Source: CAYWNA01 sp964459305 (lineage in GTDB: Bacteria > Planctomycetota > Planctomycetia > Pirellulales > Pirellulaceae). From it: a DNA stretch of 64,000 nucleotides. Positions 18,335 to 27,594 of this stretch are shown here, in pieces. Position 1 is the first letter of the stretch, and each line of letters opens with the position of its first letter. A program made the position numbers and the translations under genes. Location of the stretch: contig CAYWNA010000008.1 of the NCBI GenBank assembly GCA_964459305.1, forward strand, positions 1 to 64,000, read 5' to 3'. The notes under the pieces are model-generated. The model saw nothing but the letters and a program-made list of their open reading frames with translations, was not told the DNA's origin and searched no databases.

Positions 18335-19456
18335 GTGAGCAATCAGGAAAGCGCATCGAGCATGCTACTGGAGATCCGCGAGCAAGGAGACGTCCTGGCT
18401 CGCGTCATGGCTCAGTGCAAGACCGACATCGGCACGATCGCAATCAGCAATGCCGCAAAGAGGCTTCACTTCGTCGGTTGTGGTGACATGTATTTTGCCG
18501 CAACTCAAGTCAAAGCGCTTTGCGAGTCGCTTTGGGGCGTTACCGTGCGAGCGTGGCGGTCGATGGACGTCCGCTGGGCTTACCACCGGCTCACGGCGGA
18601 GGATCTGGTCGTTTGTTCGAGCGTCTCCGGCCGCACTCCTCGAACCATCGAGGCGGGAGTGCTGGCCCGAGAGGCAGGGGCGAAAGTGCTGGGCATCACC
18701 GATAACCCTGGGTCACCTTTGCACGATGCCCTCGGCGACGTGCTGATTCTCGGCACGACGCGTCCAGAACTGTTGCAGGACGACTTCTACCCCGGTTATC
18801 GGACCATCATTGCCCAGACGCAAACCTTCACGGCGGTCCTGTTGGTGGAGTTCATGCTGGCCGCCGCAATCAGTGGGACGGAGGAGGATCTTGAGTGGGT
18901 TCCACAGCGACTTCGGGAGCTTATTGACGTCCTTGAAGATGCAGCCCGCGAGTTGGCTGAGACGTTTTTCGTGGGTGGCCAACAGGTAGTGGTGCTCGGC
19001 AGTGGCCCCCATTGGCCGATGGCCTGTTACGGCGCCGCCAAGATGCTCGAATTCGCCGTTCCGGCAACGGCGCAATGCATCGAGGAGTTCAACCACCTTC
19101 AGGCATTTGTGGCGGACGAGGGAACGAGGATCATCGTATTGGCCGCGGACGACGAAGCCAAGTCCCGCGCTGTAGAACTGGTTGGGGCTTGGGAGACTGT
19201 CGGCGCCAAGAGTCTCATCCTGGCAAAGAAAGGCGATTTTCCGGTTGAACATCCCCATTTGCTTGAGCTTCCTTGCGACGATCTGCTGGACGTCGTGCTG
19301 TGCCAGTTGGTCGCCCTTCAATTGCTCGTCGCGACGGGCGTTGCTGCCATGGGCCGAGATCCTAATCGCTGGCTCGGCGGCCACCGTACGGAACAGGTCC
19401 AGTTGATGAACAAGCAGACCGTCCGAGGCTCGCGACTCTGGCATCCCGGTCAATGA
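18335..19456 (+). CDS. Tandem SIS-domain protein (GlmS isomerase-domain/AgaS-like)
   Basis: 373 residues from GTG at 18335; GGAGGAG ends 5 bases before it. Two SIS folds are seen: the first around residues 40-190 (FVGCGDMYFAA, VCSSVSGRTPRT), the second around 215-350 (VVLGSGPHWPMACYGAAKML, EEFNHLQAFV). The EEFNH segment corresponds to the E-x2-H region of glucosamine-6-phosphate synthase isomerase domains. No glutaminase domain is attached, so it probably isomerises or deaminates a phosphosugar. It is linked by context to the upstream secreted propeller protein. Confidence 0.8.
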   Translation: MSNQESASSMLLEIREQGDVLARVMAQCKTDIGTIAISNAAKRLHFVGCGDMYFAATQVKALCESLWGVTVRAWRSMDVRWAYHRLTAEDLVVCSSVSGRTPRTIEAGVLAREAGAKVLGITDNPGSPLHDALGDVLILGTTRPELLQDDFYPGYRTIIAQTQTFTAVLLVEFMLAAAISGTEEDLEWVPQRLRELIDVLEDAARELAETFFVGGQQVVVLGSGPHWPMACYGAAKMLEFAVPATAQCIEEFNHLQAFVADEGTRIIVLAADDEAKSRAVELVGAWETVGAKSLILAKKGDFPVEHPHLLELPCDDLLDVVLCQLVALQLLVATGVAAMGRDPNRWLGGHRTEQVQLMNKQTVRGSRLWHPGQ

Positions 19457-19593
19457 GGTTCCCCCGTGTCCCCATGATCTGCGAGCGAACCGGCGGATTG
19501 GCGGGTGAGGTCCCGCAGTCGATTGACGAACGCTTTACCTGTTGTTACAGTGCGACCTATGGAACGTCGATAGGGCCTGCTGGGAGTTGGTCA

Positions 19594-19947
19594 ATGCCTG
19601 AACTGGTGTCGGAACAAAAAGATGACGTCCTGGTTGTGCAGTTCACCTCTCCAAAGATCTTCGCCGACGCGATCATCGCGCAAACTGGAAACGAGCTACT
19701 GGAACTGGCGGATCAGGCGGGAAGCAAGATGCTACTGGATTTCAGGCCGGTCAATTTCATGTCGTCCCTGATGATCGGGAAGATCATAATCTTGCGAAAG
19801 AGATGCAAGACCAACCAGACCGAAATCAGACTGTGTAATGTCTGCCCCAGTGTTCTGGGGGTGTTCGAGGTCACGCGGCTGGATAAACTCTTCAAGATCT
19901 ACGATTCTGTAGACGAAGCCCTCGACGCCTTCGGCAACGAGGGCTAG
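19594..19947 (+). CDS. STAS-domain protein, anti-anti-sigma-factor-like
   Basis: 117 residues from ATG at 19594 with GGGAG 8 bases upstream; the frame is open to 19453 but the extra segment looks non-coding. It is a single STAS domain: strand VLVVQF, strand MLLDFRPVNF, then a loop with Ser-Ser (FMSSLMIGKI) where SpoIIAA-like proteins are phosphorylated. It probably relays a partner-switching signal; no kinase or sigma factor is adjacent. The following 144 bases are intergenic. Confidence 0.8.
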   Translation: MPELVSEQKDDVLVVQFTSPKIFADAIIAQTGNELLELADQAGSKMLLDFRPVNFMSSLMIGKIIILRKRCKTNQTEIRLCNVCPSVLGVFEVTRLDKLFKIYDSVDEALDAFGNEG

Positions 19948-20091
19948 ACAGAATACCCACCTGATTAATCTCCTAAGTTGGAACCTGCGTAACGGGGCGG
20001 TTTCGGCCGTCGAGGCGGGAGTAGCACAGCTGACACAGCCGTGGCACCCATAACGTCGTAACTGTCGATGTACTAGGCAACCGTATCAACA

Positions 20092-22239
20092 ATGAAGAAG
20101 CAGACGATCGCCGGCTTTTCTGCTTGGTGTGCCGCGACAATATTCCTGGGCGCGTTTCTACTATTCCAGGTCCAGCCGGTCATCAGCAAAATGATCCTCC
20201 CGTGGTTTGGCGGCAGTCCGGCAGTATGGACCACATGTTTACTTTTCTTCCAGGTGGCATTGCTGGGCGGCTACGCTTACGCGGATCTGCTTGCTCGCGT
20301 CGAACAACCGTCGCGTCAAGCGGTGATACATTTGATATTGGTCATCGTCGCTTTACTTCTATTGCCGATCACGCCAAACGCCTCGTGGAAGCCCGACGGC
20401 GCTTGGCACCCGACCCTGCACATCTTGTTGCTGCTGGCCGTCACGGTGGGACTGCCGTACTTTCTGCTGTCGGCCACGTCGCCGCTGGTCCAAGCGTGGT
20501 TTGCCCGTGCGTATGTGGATCGTTCGCCTTATCGCTTGTACGCGTTGTCCAATATCGGTTCGCTGCTTGCGCTGTTGAGCTATCCATTTTTTTTCGAACC
20601 GTCGCTGACCACATCCATGCAAGGCAATGTCTGGTCCGTATCATTCGTCGTCTTCGCCGCTTTTTGTGCGCGGCTGACCATGAAGTTGTGGCGAGCCGGT
20701 CCTCTTCAAACCGCGGCAAACCCCGACTCCGGAAACTCGCCATTTCAAGGCGATTCTCCCCCGACATGGATCACGCGATTGTCGTGGGTTGCGCTGCCCG
20801 CACTCGGGTCGGCACTGCTGCTGGCGGTCACGAATCACCTATGCCAAAACGTGGCCGTGATTCCGTTGCTGTGGGTTGCACCGCTGAGCCTGTATCTGCT
20901 TTCGTTCATCATTTGTTTCGATAGGGAGACGTGGTATGTGCGCCGCTGGTTCGGATTGGCTGCAGTCGTGATCGTCCTGATGGCCAGCTACCTGACACTG
21001 GCTCCTCTACTGAAGTCTCACTTCGAAAAACTCGGCTACGGGTGGCAATGGTCATACATCACCACGCATGTCGTCTTACAGATAACCGTCTATTTGGTGG
21101 CGCTCTTCTCCCTTTGCATGGTTTGCCACGGCGAGTTGGTGCGTCGCAAGCCGCATGCTCGGCGACTGACCGCGTTTTATCTGTCGGTTGCCGCGGGCGG
21201 GGCTTTAGGAGGCCTGTTGGTCGCCCTTGTGTGTCCTCTGGTTTTTTCGGGCTTTTTCGAATTGAACTTGGCGTTGATTCTGGGGTGTCTACTGGCCCTC
21301 GCTGCTTTGGCCGTGGACATGAAACAGCATTGGCTGTCGGAAGCGACGTTCTTGCTGCGGGGTGCTGCCCTCTTGGCGGGGGCCGTCGTGTTGGGGATTG
21401 TTGTCTGGACGCAGTTTGAGGCCAGGGATCACGAAGGCGGTTTGGCGCGAGCCCGGAATTTCTACGGAGTGTTGTCGGTAAAGGAACGATATGCCGATGA
21501 TGACGAAGCCCAAGGACGGGCGTTGTTTCACGGCGATACGCTGCACGGATACCAGTTGTTGGGCGACGGCAAACTCGACGTTCCCACGTCCTACTACACT
21601 ACACACAGCGGCGTGGGAAAGACGCTGCTCAATTACCGCACGAACTCGCCGTTACGAGTGGGAGCGGTTGGTCTGGGAGTTGGCACCGTAGCAGCGTACG
21701 CAAAGCAAGGTGACTGTTTCCGTTTCTACGAGATCAACCCGCTCGTAATCCTGCTGGCGGAAAAGCACTTCACCTTCCTGGAAGATGCCCGCACACGGCA
21801 AGCGGAAATCCAGGTCGAAGTGGGCGATGCTCGGTTGTCTTTGGAGCGGGAAGAGCCGCAGGACTTCGATGTTCTCGTATTGGACGCCTTCAGTGGAGAT
21901 ACGATTCCCGTCCATCTGCTTACGCGCGAAGCGTTCAAGGTGTACCTGCGTCACATGAAGCCGGACGGTGTGATCGCCGTTCACGTGAGCAGCCGCTACG
22001 TCGATTTGAAACCCGTTGTTCTGCGAATCGGGAGGCACTATCACCTGAAGAATGCCCTGGTGCACAGCGTGAAAGTGGATAAGTTGGCCACTGCGCCTTG
22101 CGACTGGATCTTGCTGACCAAGAACGAGCGTTTCCTGCGGAAGGATGCCATTGCGGAGGTCAGTCAGTTTATGGCCGCGGATGATGCATTTCCGCTTTGG
22201 ACGGATCAATATAACAACTTGTTTCAAATACTCCATTAG
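20092..22239 (+). CDS. Polytopic membrane protein with C-terminal spermidine-synthase-like domain
   Basis: 715 residues. The first ~440 residues form about 12 membrane helices, opening with FLLFQVQPVISKMILPWFGG, which is typical of the 'fused MFS/spermidine synthase' group. The C-terminal ~240 residues are a spermidine-synthase-type Rossmann domain (VGAVGLGVGTVAAYAKQGD, YEINP, DVLVLDAFSGDTIPVHLL). The role of these fusions is not established; the membrane part has been proposed to act in transport. The SMP-30 gene begins 17 bases later, implying a shared transcript. Confidence 0.8.
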   Translation: MKKQTIAGFSAWCAATIFLGAFLLFQVQPVISKMILPWFGGSPAVWTTCLLFFQVALLGGYAYADLLARVEQPSRQAVIHLILVIVALLLLPITPNASWKPDGAWHPTLHILLLLAVTVGLPYFLLSATSPLVQAWFARAYVDRSPYRLYALSNIGSLLALLSYPFFFEPSLTTSMQGNVWSVSFVVFAAFCARLTMKLWRAGPLQTAANPDSGNSPFQGDSPPTWITRLSWVALPALGSALLLAVTNHLCQNVAVIPLLWVAPLSLYLLSFIICFDRETWYVRRWFGLAAVVIVLMASYLTLAPLLKSHFEKLGYGWQWSYITTHVVLQITVYLVALFSLCMVCHGELVRRKPHARRLTAFYLSVAAGGALGGLLVALVCPLVFSGFFELNLALILGCLLALAALAVDMKQHWLSEATFLLRGAALLAGAVVLGIVVWTQFEARDHEGGLARARNFYGVLSVKERYADDDEAQGRALFHGDTLHGYQLLGDGKLDVPTSYYTTHSGVGKTLLNYRTNSPLRVGAVGLGVGTVAAYAKQGDCFRFYEINPLVILLAEKHFTFLEDARTRQAEIQVEVGDARLSLEREEPQDFDVLVLDAFSGDTIPVHLLTREAFKVYLRHMKPDGVIAVHVSSRYVDLKPVVLRIGRHYHLKNALVHSVKVDKLATAPCDWILLTKNERFLRKDAIAEVSQFMAADDAFPLWTDQYNNLFQILH

Positions 22240-22256
22240 CAACGAAGGGTATCGAC

Positions 22257-23285
22257 ATGAACCGTGCTCGCGTTTTTCTCATTATTGTATCGTTGGGCGC
22301 CGTTGTCTCGTTCGCCGCCGAAGCACACGTTCTTGCATCCGATGGTGAAACGCTGGGCGCGATCGAACGGCTTGATCCAGCGTTCGACAAGTTGGTTCCC
22401 GAACACGCTGAAATCGAAGTGTTGGCCCAGGGATTCACTTGGAGCGAGGGTCCTGTGTGGGTGCCAGCCGAAACCGGTGGTTATCTGCTGTTTTCGGACA
22501 TCCCACGCAACTCGGTCTTCAAATGGGAAGAGGGAATAGGCATCAGCCTGTTCCTGCGCCCCTCTGGATACACAGGCAATGAGTTTTACGGATTGGAACC
22601 CGGCAGCAATGGATTGCTGCTTGATCCGCAGGGACGCTTGGTATCTTGCGAGCATGGGGATCGCCGGATTTCCGTACTGACGAAGAATGGCGGTAAACGG
22701 ACATTGGTCGACAACCACCAGGGCAAGCGATTGAATAGCCCCAACGATGCTGTTTTCAAGTCGAACGGCGATTTGTATTTCACCGATCCACCGTACGGTC
22801 TGCCAAAACGCTGGGACGACCCGCGGCGTGAATTGGAGTTTTGCGGGGTGTACCGTCTGGCCAAGAATGGTCAATTGACCCTGCTGACCGCCGAGGTAGC
22901 ACGGCCCAACGGCATAGGCTTCTCGCCGGACGAAAGGACCCTCTATATTGCTCAATCCGATCCGAAGGCCGCCATTTGGAAGGCATTTCCCGTCAAGGAA
23001 GACGGCACCTTGGGTAAGAGCCGACTGTTGTATGACGCGACCCATTGGGTTGGCCCGCGGCCGGGACTACCGGATGGTATGGCAGTCGACAAGCAGGGCC
23101 ATATTTGGGCAACCGGTCCTGGCGGCGTCTTGGCCCTCACACCGGACGGCGAATTGCTAGGCCGTTTGAACACTCGCCAGCGAACTGCCAACTGCACGTT
23201 TGGCGAAGACGGCAAGACTCTCTTCATTACCGCAGACTCGTACCTTTGCCGCGTGCGAACGCTGGCCACCGGTGTGAATTACTGA
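22257..23285 (+). CDS. SMP-30/gluconolactonase-family secreted hydrolase
   Basis: 342 residues with signal peptide RVFLIIVSLGAVVSFAAEA. The six-bladed SMP-30/LRE propeller carries the family's metal-site motifs: WSEGPVWV (Glu), LNSPNDAVFKSNGDLYFTDP (Asn, Asp) and GLPDGMAVD (Asp). It probably opens a sugar lactone in the periplasm with a divalent cation. It relates to the third domain of the fusion at 53752. It is the last gene of its unit and faces the DUF1570 gene tail to tail across 12 bases. Confidence 0.85.
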   Translation: MNRARVFLIIVSLGAVVSFAAEAHVLASDGETLGAIERLDPAFDKLVPEHAEIEVLAQGFTWSEGPVWVPAETGGYLLFSDIPRNSVFKWEEGIGISLFLRPSGYTGNEFYGLEPGSNGLLLDPQGRLVSCEHGDRRISVLTKNGGKRTLVDNHQGKRLNSPNDAVFKSNGDLYFTDPPYGLPKRWDDPRRELEFCGVYRLAKNGQLTLLTAEVARPNGIGFSPDERTLYIAQSDPKAAIWKAFPVKEDGTLGKSRLLYDATHWVGPRPGLPDGMAVDKQGHIWATGPGGVLALTPDGELLGRLNTRQRTANCTFGEDGKTLFITADSYLCRVRTLATGVNY

Positions 23286-23297
23286 AGGTCCTGGAAC

Positions 23298-24734
23298 CTA
23301 CATGGGCTTCAGTTCCGACATGGCGGTTCTCCAGAGTTGCTCGAACTTCTGCAATGGCATTCCGATCAATCGTACGAATCGGGTGGTGGGACCGAAGTTC
23401 CTTTCGTTGGCAACGTACTGGTCCATCGTGTCATGCATCAGCAGATTACGCTCGTACGCCAGATAGTATGCTAGTCCCCACGAGTACAGATAGTGACGCC
23501 GTGCCGTGTCTTCGCGGTGCATGGCCAAGAAGTCGTTTTCCTGGGCTGCGAGTACGTCCCTGATGCCCAGCCGACTCGCGCCGGCCAACGCTTCCTGCAA
23601 ACGCTTAAGCCGATCGGGATCCGGGGCATCGATGCGCAGCGCGTCCGCATCCAATTGTCCGGTTTCGAAAATCTGGGCCAGTCCTTCGTCCAACCAACGT
23701 GGCATGGCTCCGTCCTGGTGTGGATACACGTAGTTCTCCACGTACGCGTGGAAAGCTTCGTGATAAAGGCGCGTGAACATCTGTTGAGTCACTTCAAGGA
23801 ACCTGGCCTCGTTTTGCCGGTTTACGAGATCGATGCGGTTCATCGCCTCGTCGCGTTCCTGTTGCCACTTCAAGTTCCGCAGCTTGGCTTCCTGCTCAAT
23901 CTCGTCGTCGCTGTAGCCCCGCTTTCTCATCTCCTCAAGCACACCCGCCAAGCGATCGGTAAACGTGGCAGCCAACATCTTGTATTGCCGGCGCACCTCG
24001 TCGTTGTGGGCGCGGACTTGCTTAAGGCGGCGTGCATAGTTGTCCAGGTCGCTACCGGCGACGATCATGTTCTGTGAGGACGAATAGAAGGCCGGACTGG
24101 CGATTTTGAATCCCGATTTACCCAAGAAATGACGGTACTCGTCCATCTTCCCAAACAGCAGCAGGCGAAGGTTCGTCGGACGCTCGAAGTGCGGGGGCAG
24201 CAATTGGCGATAGGCGCGAAATACTTGCTCGACGCGCACCACGCAGCGACGCGTCATATTCTCCTCGGCCGTGCTCTCCAGATGAAACCAATCTCGGTCG
24301 CTGGTCCAATAGCGGATACCGTTCCGCGTTTCCCTGCTGAGCGCTACGCTCTCCATGTCACCCGCTTCGATCCTCGCACGGTTGCGAAACTGCTGGAACC
24401 GAGCCAACAGCCGGGTGCGCTCGCTGCCTTCCAGGAGCGTCTTCTGTTCGACCGACTTTGGGTCGACGGGGCGAACGACGGCGAACATCGGTTTGCCCGG
24501 AGGCTGAAAGATCTCGGCGAACTCGATCTCATTTTCGCGTTCGGCCTGAATCAAGCCGGTGTAGACGGTTCCATCTTTCAACACCAAAGATTCGAATTTC
24601 CATTCTGATGCGTCGCCGGGTACTTCGGAGGAGGTCTTGGCGATCACCGCGTCCTTTGATACCTGAGCGGCCGTGTAGGGGGACACGATGATGGTCGAAG
24701 TCAGAACAACGACCGCAAGGACTCGCTTCAACAT
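23298..24734 (-). CDS. DUF1570 metallopeptidase-like secreted protein, copy 1
   Basis: 478 residues. The start at 24734 gives MLKRVLAVVVLTSTIIVSPY, a signal peptide; the frame extends 14 codons upstream without one. The gluzincin motif is HEAFH in LYHEAFHAYVENYV, followed by WLDEGLAQIFE, where Glu is the expected third zinc ligand. A coiled, charged segment (~residues 230-300) precedes it. It is probably a periplasmic zinc peptidase of unknown substrate. A paralogue lies at 58282-59427. Confidence 0.75.
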   Translation of the reverse strand: MLKRVLAVVVLTSTIIVSPYTAAQVSKDAVIAKTSSEVPGDASEWKFESLVLKDGTVYTGLIQAERENEIEFAEIFQPPGKPMFAVVRPVDPKSVEQKTLLEGSERTRLLARFQQFRNRARIEAGDMESVALSRETRNGIRYWTSDRDWFHLESTAEENMTRRCVVRVEQVFRAYRQLLPPHFERPTNLRLLLFGKMDEYRHFLGKSGFKIASPAFYSSSQNMIVAGSDLDNYARRLKQVRAHNDEVRRQYKMLAATFTDRLAGVLEEMRKRGYSDDEIEQEAKLRNLKWQQERDEAMNRIDLVNRQNEARFLEVTQQMFTRLYHEAFHAYVENYVYPHQDGAMPRWLDEGLAQIFETGQLDADALRIDAPDPDRLKRLQEALAGASRLGIRDVLAAQENDFLAMHREDTARRHYLYSWGLAYYLAYERNLLMHDTMDQYVANERNFGPTTRFVRLIGMPLQKFEQLWRTAMSELKPM

Positions 24735-24802
24735 CGGTTCGCGCTCAGTTGGTGGGTCACCATGCAGTAGCCGCAACCGGTTCGGTACGATTCCATGCGA
24801 AA

Positions 24803-24830
24803 CGGCCCGATGAGTTTGAGCATCGGGCCG
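24803..24830 (-). terminator. Hairpin downstream of fdxA
   Basis: Perfect 10-bp stem CGGCCCGATG/CATCGGGCCG around AGTTTGAG, about 100 bases past the fdxA stop and before the DUF1570 start. No long U-run follows on the minus strand, so termination is likely but not certain. Confidence 0.5.
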
Positions 24831-24928
24831 GAATCATTGCGATCCAATTGCGCAATCGGTCGCCTCAAGTCGGCGCCAACGCCGGTCACGCGCTATGGCC
24901 GAGCGCCCGACGCCAGACGCGATCGACG

Positions 24929-25207
24929 TCAGCTATCGGCAAGCGGCTCTTTCTTTTCCGTGATGTTAGGGCACTTGGGCGCCATCTCGGCGTTCATTTC
25001 CTTATACTCCGCCCACTCTTCAGGAAGGCTGTCCTCGTGGAAAATCGCCTCTACTGGGCACTCGGGAATGCAAGCTTCACAGTCAATGCATTCGTCGGGG
25101 TCAATATACAGTGTCTGATCACCTTCGTAGAAGCATTCGACCGGACAAACTTCCACACAATCCGTGTATTTGCAGCCAACGCACGGTTCCGCGACGACAT
25201 GGGTCAT
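24929..25207 (-). CDS. fdxA: 7Fe ferredoxin FdxA
   Basis: 92 residues from the ATG ending at 25207, with AAGGAG upstream. The motif C9-x2-C12-x4-C17-x3-C21-P-x2-C25 and the second set CIDCEACIPECP match [3Fe-4S][4Fe-4S] ferredoxins, as does the tail FHEDSLPEEW...NITEKK. It is a small cytoplasmic electron carrier. A near-consensus promoter lies about 115 bases upstream. The length is close to the short form of the family (~107). Confidence 0.93.
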   Translation of the reverse strand: MTHVVAEPCVGCKYTDCVEVCPVECFYEGDQTLYIDPDECIDCEACIPECPVEAIFHEDSLPEEWAEYKEMNAEMAPKCPNITEKKEPLADS

Positions 25208-25320
25208 GGTTGAAAGGCTCCTTTTTGGCAGGTAGATGGTAGAACGCCCGATGAGCAACTATGCCGATAAACCCTTGCATACGAAGGACTTGCAGCTCCT
25301 GGCCCAATGTTTTTTTGGGC

Positions 25321-25349
25321 ATATTACTAGCCCGGAGAACTGTTGTCAA
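25321..25349 (-). promoter_or_regulatory. Sigma-70-type promoter for fdxA
   Basis: Read on the minus strand: TTGACA (25349-25344), a 17-base spacer, then TAATAT (25326-25321). This is a near-consensus -35/-10 pair. Transcription would start near 25314, leaving a 5' leader of about 107 bases. The rest of 25350-25574 shows no gene or clear signal except the ribosome binding site of the sigma factor. Confidence 0.7.
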
Positions 25350-25574
25350 GTATCGGACGTCAAAGCCCTAGGGCGGCGGATCATCAGCCTTGCTTCGAAA
25401 TTGCGGTAAACATAAAATTAAGTAGGGTCGTAAGTTTCGATGAAGAACTCAATGTGGCCACCCAGGCGAGCGGTGCAGGCATTGCCACCTCGCATAGTTT
25501 TAGGTTGGCTGCCAACCGATGACTCGATACTTGGGCGGCATTTGCCGGTTCGGATCTCTTGGAGTGAGTGACTC

Positions 25575-26156
25575 GTGGTGCTCTCTGAAATCGACCGAAG
25601 ACTGCTCGAGCGTTGTCTGAATCGCAAGCCTCACGCTTGGGAGGATTTCGTGGACCGCTTTCTGGGGCTGGTTGTCCACGTCATCCGCCATACGGCCAAG
25701 TCGCGATCCATTCGCTTGGCCAACCAAGACGAAGAGGATTTGGCGGGCGAGTTTTTTCTTGCCATCATTAAGGACGACTTCGCCGTGCTGCGGCGATTTC
25801 GGGGTGAAAGCAGCCTGGCCACATATCTGACGGTTGTGGCCCGACGGGTTGTCGTGCGCGAGTTGCTGAATCGAAAATCCGCCTCACGACTTCAGGAGAC
25901 CGCCGAGACCCACGAAAATGCCGCGGTTGCGGCAATCGAGGAACCCGAGGAGCGGATCAGTAACCACGAAGAGGTTGAGCGGTTGATGCAAGGCCTCACC
26001 GGCCGCGACGCCGACATCGTCCGGCTGTACCACCTGGAGGGCAAAAGCTATCGCGAAATAAGCTCCGCGTTAGCGATGCCTGAGAACAGCATCGGCCCTA
26101 CTCTGACACGCGCACTCGCCAAAATGCGGCAGACAACGGCCGACTCTTCGGCGTGA
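25575..26156 (+). CDS. ECF-type RNA polymerase sigma factor
   Basis: 193 residues from GTG at 25575, with GGAG about 10 bases upstream. Sigma-70 region 2 spans about residues 12-95 (DEEDLAGEFFLAIIKDDFAVLRRF, LATYLTVVARRVV). Region 4 spans about 135-185 (LTGRDADIVRLYHLEGKSYREI, NSIGPTLTRALAKM). No anti-sigma gene is adjacent. A 62-codon frame overlaps its stop as GTGA but has no recognisable features. Confidence 0.85.
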   Translation: MVLSEIDRRLLERCLNRKPHAWEDFVDRFLGLVVHVIRHTAKSRSIRLANQDEEDLAGEFFLAIIKDDFAVLRRFRGESSLATYLTVVARRVVVRELLNRKSASRLQETAETHENAAVAAIEEPEERISNHEEVERLMQGLTGRDADIVRLYHLEGKSYREISSALAMPENSIGPTLTRALAKMRQTTADSSA

Positions 26157-26469
26157 ATACATCTTCGCCGTTTTCGGTGCGCGATCCGAAGATCTCAACT
26201 TTGTCATCGCCCCGTCTATTGAGAAAACTTGTGCCCTTCCTCCGCTCACAAGTCGTGACGTTAGACAGGAGACTCGAACGGAGCGTGAAACATTTCTTCT
26301 GCAAGATCCAAGAACGTGAAAGTGTCGAGTTCAAGGGCTGAGGAACGTGAGCGGCGCTTTTCCGTGGTCGGCCCGCCGTGGATAACGCTCCGCGCGCGAG
26401 AAAACTTGGCGAACTGGACGTGTCAGCCTGCGGTACCGTGAATGAGCTCGCATCCGCCCATGGCCATTG
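26157..26469. other. Intergenic stretch without a supported gene
   Basis: 313 bases between the sigma factor and the small Cys-rich gene. A weak 62-codon plus-strand frame begins at 26153 but has no domain or composition support. No palindrome or terminator of note was seen. Confidence 0.4.
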
Positions 26470-26709
26470 TCACTTCTGGTACTGGCGGTAGATCTGCTGC
26501 CTTGTGGGGCACATGCAGAAGCGCTGTCCATCGTAGCTGACAAGATAGGTACACGCCCTTCCAATTTTGGCCCCGTTCAACTGAAGCGAGCTTCCGCCGA
26601 GCATACGTGATGCGCAACAGCAAGGCTTACCCTGGGGCTTCTGGCACTGGAAGTCAGAAGTACAACGTGTGGTTTGCTCCAAAACGTCAGGGGACACAAG
26701 TGTTTGCAT
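26470..26709 (-). CDS. Small cysteine-rich hypothetical protein
   Basis: 79 residues from the ATG ending at 26709; an earlier in-frame ATG at 26784 would give 104. Cysteines are grouped as CTSDFQCQK, PCCCAS, RACTYL and FCMCPTRQQIY, which suggests metal binding or disulfides. The closing YDGQRFCMCPTR pattern resembles short planctomycete hypotheticals I have seen, but no function is known. There is no clear ribosome binding site. It could be non-coding, though the Cys pattern is unlike chance. Confidence 0.4.
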   Translation of the reverse strand: MQTLVSPDVLEQTTRCTSDFQCQKPQGKPCCCASRMLGGSSLQLNGAKIGRACTYLVSYDGQRFCMCPTRQQIYRQYQK

Positions 26710-26883
26710 TGTCTGGTGCCTCATGCACGGGGGGACAAGACATCCGATAGACCGATAGGCTACCGGCGGCAAGCGGCACTGCAATTGGGAAATCAGGGCA
26801 ATCAGTCTTGCCTCAATAGAATAGGCCCGATCGGTCGAAGTACGATGTAGCCCCAGGTCGTTCCTCGGCCGAGTCCTGACGTG

Positions 26884-27444
26884 TCAGGCCGCGATCCTGG
26901 TATACCGAAGCGGAATTCCAGCTAGATCCTCGATCTCCTGGAGTTCCAGGCGGACGAAATGCGACTTGCCTTTGGTTCGCCCCAATCGTTCCTGGTAAAC
27001 TAAGGAGTTCTCGTGAATCATCCTGGGGATGAAGGACCACGCTCGCAACATGGCCTCCGGATCCTGATCCGCGGCGATGACAATCAGGTCGGTATCCATG
27101 AGATTGTTTGCCGTACGAGCTAACGCCATGAAGGGGTCGCCGGGGACCAACCGGACTTTGGCATGCAGACGCTTGAGCAACTTGTAGGCCAGCTTCAGCG
27201 TGATACCAGGATTGTCCGCGGGACGAGCCTCAAATTGGTCGATGCCGGTGTAGTGAATCTCTTCATCAGGCCAAAACTGTGACACCACCGCCAGCATGCG
27301 TTGGGTTCGTTGTGCGTAGCCAATCCCCAATTCCACGATGCTGCCCACTCGATGGCGGCGAATCTCTCGGTAGATTTGGCGGTCGCTAGCGGGTTGGGAG
27401 AGATAGGCAAGGTAGTTATACTTCAGAAGTCCAGGCTGCGTCAT
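26884..27444 (-). CDS. Predicted class I SAM-dependent methyltransferase-like protein
   Basis: 186 residues. A Rossmann-like motif I (GSIVELGIGYAQRTQRML) is followed by an acidic strand end (YTGIDQFEARP) and a later strand with two Asp (DTDLIVIAADQDPEA). Together these resemble a small methyltransferase domain, although the usual glycine-rich loop is reduced. The target is unknown. It is a single gene divergent from the FG-GAP fragment at 27595. Confidence 0.6.
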   Translation of the reverse strand: MTQPGLLKYNYLAYLSQPASDRQIYREIRRHRVGSIVELGIGYAQRTQRMLAVVSQFWPDEEIHYTGIDQFEARPADNPGITLKLAYKLLKRLHAKVRLVPGDPFMALARTANNLMDTDLIVIAADQDPEAMLRAWSFIPRMIHENSLVYQERLGRTKGKSHFVRLELQEIEDLAGIPLRYTRIAA

Positions 27445-27594
27445 TCTAGCAATCCTTCGAGACGCTGTGCTGGTAGCGAACTCGCCGCGCTGGTCGTCGG
27501 CCGTTGTGCAGCGAGCGATGATGACTCCTAATACAATTATTCGGATAGATGCGACCGGGAAATCGAGCAGAATTGTGAAAGGAGCCCGATAGCC

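Noticed and set aside
26153..26341. 62-codon frame overlapping the sigma factor stop as GTGA
   Set aside because: The overlap suggests coupling, but there is no hydrophobic helix, zinc motif or other anti-sigma feature and no support for coding.
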